A DNA stretch of 64,000 nucleotides from Actinopolymorpha pittospori. Lineage in GTDB: Bacteria; Actinomycetota; Actinomycetes; Propionibacteriales; Actinopolymorphaceae. Every line of letters starts with the position of its first letter. Position 1 is the first letter of the stretch. The position numbers and the translations under genes are program-made. Positions 62,577 through 64,000 of this stretch are shown one piece after another. Where the stretch lies: the NCBI RefSeq assembly GCF_014873875.1, contig NZ_JADBEM010000001.1, positions 5,146,001-5,210,000 on the forward strand, read 5' to 3'. Under the pieces are notes generated by a model. That model was not told the origin of the DNA. It saw only the letters and a program-made list of their open reading frames with translations, and did no database searches.

Positions 62577-63392
62577 TCATCCGGCAACGTCAGGCGTCGT
62601 GGTCGACTCCTGCCCGCTTGGTGCCGTCCGGCCTGCGATGGTGCTCATGGAGACCTCGCTGAACCACTCCCGGCCGAGCAGGAGTCCGAAGAGTGGCACC
62701 GGCAGGCGAACGAGAACGCGCGTGACGGAGGCGATCCTGCCGTTGCCGTTCACCTCCGAAAGATGTGCCGCGAGTGCGGCACGTTTCTGCCGGGCGAAGC
62801 GACGCACGTTCAGACGGTGGGTGATGGCCGAGGCGGGGCTGTAGGTGGCGTCGAACGCATTGTCGTCGAACCGGAACGGGATGCGCAGCAGGCGGATCAG
62901 GCGTACGAGCCGCTGGACGGTGTCGCGGGGCATGGTCGCCTCCAGCACCCGCCGGACTCCCGCGAGTTCGGCGGCACGCCTGCCGACCTGGTGCACCCGA
63001 ACGTGGTCGGGGTGTCCGTAGCCGCCGTTGGGGTCGTAGCTGAGCAGGAGGTCGGCGTTCTCCGCACGCAGGAGTGCGGCGAGCCGTTCGGCGGCCTCCT
63101 CGGGGTCGGCGCGGGTGAAACGTGCCCGGTCCGGCGGGTCCGGATAGAGAATCGGGCCGTGGCCACTGTCGGCGTATCCCAGATGTTCGACGCGGTGGAC
63201 GCCCAGGATGGCCGCGCTGGCACGTAGCTCCCGAAGTCGCGGGGCTCCCTGCGGCGGGACTGCCCCCATGACTCCGTCGCAGGCGACCACGACCACCACT
63301 CGGTGGCCCTCGGCCGCGGCTTGGGCGAGAGTCCCGCCCGTCAGGATCACCTCGTCGTCGGGATGTGCGTGAAATGCCACCAGGGTCGCCAT
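62577..63392 (-). CDS. PIG-L family deacetylase (MshB-like fold)
   Basis: 271 residues. The zinc motif AHPDDE near the N-terminus and the second His in GYGHPDHVRVH are the marks of the LmbE/PIG-L family, which removes acetyl groups from GlcNAc-type sugars. In actinobacteria paralogues act in mycothiol synthesis or lipid modification; the exact substrate is open. The ATG at 63392 starts just before the motif; upstream in-frame starts up to 63446 exist. It converges on no gene and lies 58 bp upstream of the HNH gene. Confidence 0.92.
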   Translation of the reverse strand: MATLVAFHAHPDDEVILTGGTLAQAAAEGHRVVVVVACDGVMGAVPPQGAPRLRELRASAAILGVHRVEHLGYADSGHGPILYPDPPDRARFTRADPEEAAERLAALLRAENADLLLSYDPNGGYGHPDHVRVHQVGRRAAELAGVRRVLEATMPRDTVQRLVRLIRLLRIPFRFDDNAFDATYSPASAITHRLNVRRFARQKRAALAAHLSEVNGNGRIASVTRVLVRLPVPLFGLLLGREWFSEVSMSTIAGRTAPSGQESTTTPDVAG

Positions 63393-63505
63393 CACCACAT
63401 TGTCGACCACCAACCGACGTACGGGGTCAGGGTCTCTCCGTTCCATGGCATCGAAGGTCCGGCACCGAAGGAGTGAACCCCACCGGTGCGAGGCTCACCC
63501 CGTTT

Positions 63506-64000
63506 TCAGCGGTTGTAGTGGGGCGCGATGCCGCTGAGTTGGTCCCAGACCAGGTCGCACGCACGCAGCGTGTCGTCGTCCAACGCCGGACCCTGGAGCG
63601 CCGCGAGGTTGCTCCGAAGCTGCTCGGCACTGGACGCCCCGACCAGGATCGCGTCGGTGAGTGGTCGGTCACGCAGCCACCGGAACGAGAGTTCGAGCAG
63701 GGTGAGGCCCGTCGCCCGAGCGATCACCCGCAGCCGCTCCACCGCCTCGAACTGCGTGTCGTTCCAGTAGCGCGAGCGGTACATCTCCTTGCTGAAACGG
63801 GTGCCGGCCTCGGGCGTGGACCATGGGCGGTGCTTGCCGCTCAGCAAGCCACCGGCGAGCGGGTTGTAGGCGATGTCGAACATCCGCAGATGTGCGGAGC
63901 AGGCGGCGTACTCGACCTCGACCCGACGTGCGAGCAGGTTGTACATGATCTGGCTGACGTCGACCGATGGCCATGCGTGCGCGTGAGCCACGTGGTGCAG
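63506..64000 (-). CDS. aldo/keto reductase, C-terminal part (runs off right edge)
   Basis: Last 164 codons of an AKR. Typical end region: SQIMYNLLARRVEVEYAACS, IAYNPLAGGLLSGKH, LTLLELSFRWLRDRPLTDAI and VGASSAEQLRSNL, which bind the 2'-phosphate of NADPH in this family. The N-terminal barrel with the catalytic Asp-Tyr-Lys-His is outside the window, so activity cannot be judged. Confidence 0.9.
   Translation of the reverse strand: MHHVAHAHAWPSVDVSQIMYNLLARRVEVEYAACSAHLRMFDIAYNPLAGGLLSGKHRPWSTPEAGTRFSKEMYRSRYWNDTQFEAVERLRVIARATGLTLLELSFRWLRDRPLTDAILVGASSAEQLRSNLAALQGPALDDDTLRACDLVWDQLSGIAPHYNR

Overview
The window is very GC-rich chromosomal DNA with actinobacterial hallmarks: frequent GTG starts, AGGAGG/GGGAGG ribosome binding sites, DUF222/HNH (13E12-type) genes, a LigD-type ligase, a P450-ferredoxin pair and many MarR/TetR/NarL regulators. 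A soil actinomycete of the Propionibacteriales type (Actinopolymorpha or Kribbella-like) would fit. That genus-level guess is inference only; no rRNA or marker gene is complete here.

Layout. 1-5.5 kb (minus): start of oligoribonuclease, a VWA protein with its ChlI-like AAA+ partner, and a GGDEF protein. 5.6-5.8 kb: remnant of an ABC-2 permease. 6-7 kb: HtrA-like lipoprotein protease. 7-10.4 kb: sugar ABC operon (binding protein and two permeases). 10.5-11.7 kb: TetR regulator plus DUF4865 protein. 11.9-14.8 kb: a DUF222/HNH gene broken by an IS256-family element and two further lesions. 15-19.2 kb: single-domain CBM48 protein, PfpI/DJ-1 protein, FAD oxidoreductase, acidic DUF5709-like protein, SRPBCC protein. 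19.4-22.7 kb: signalling cluster (lone receiver, NarL-type regulator, CHASE3-HAMP-GAF histidine kinase). 22.9-25.5 kb: GH13 glucosidase and a PPOX-fold protein. 25.5-31.7 kb: orphan family-5 binding protein, LigD, secreted sialidase-like protein, AraC regulator. 31.8-40 kb: MFS exporter, secreted protein of unknown function, P450 and ferredoxin, quinone-oxidoreductase-like MDR, aquaporin, VOC protein with alpha/beta hydrolase, APH-fold kinase.

40.4-45.8 kb: a large secreted polysaccharide-active gene (signal peptide, two carbohydrate-binding-like repeats, F5/8C, two beta-helix blocks, InlB-like repeat) split in its second repeat by an IS110-family element. 46.8 kb: a tRNA-like element. 47-52 kb: DEAD-box helicase, three MarR-type regulators, DHA2-type drug exporter. 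52-53.5 kb: second IS110-family element. 53.5-57.1 kb: PaoABC-like molybdoenzyme operon. 57.5-61 kb: two ABC exporter half-transporters with overlapping ends. 61-64 kb: intact paralogue of the broken HNH gene, PIG-L deacetylase, partial aldo/keto reductase.

The most striking features are not classical operons. Four mobile or accessory gene types (both DUF222/HNH copies, the IS256 transposase, the second IS110 transposase, the GH13 gene) show a reversal of G/C skew inside the coding strand, extreme in the GH13 gene. Both IS110 elements carry structured non-coding leaders in the place where bridge RNAs are encoded. Two genes can be reconstructed by removing insertion sequences. The two HNH copies form an inverted pair about 47 kb apart.
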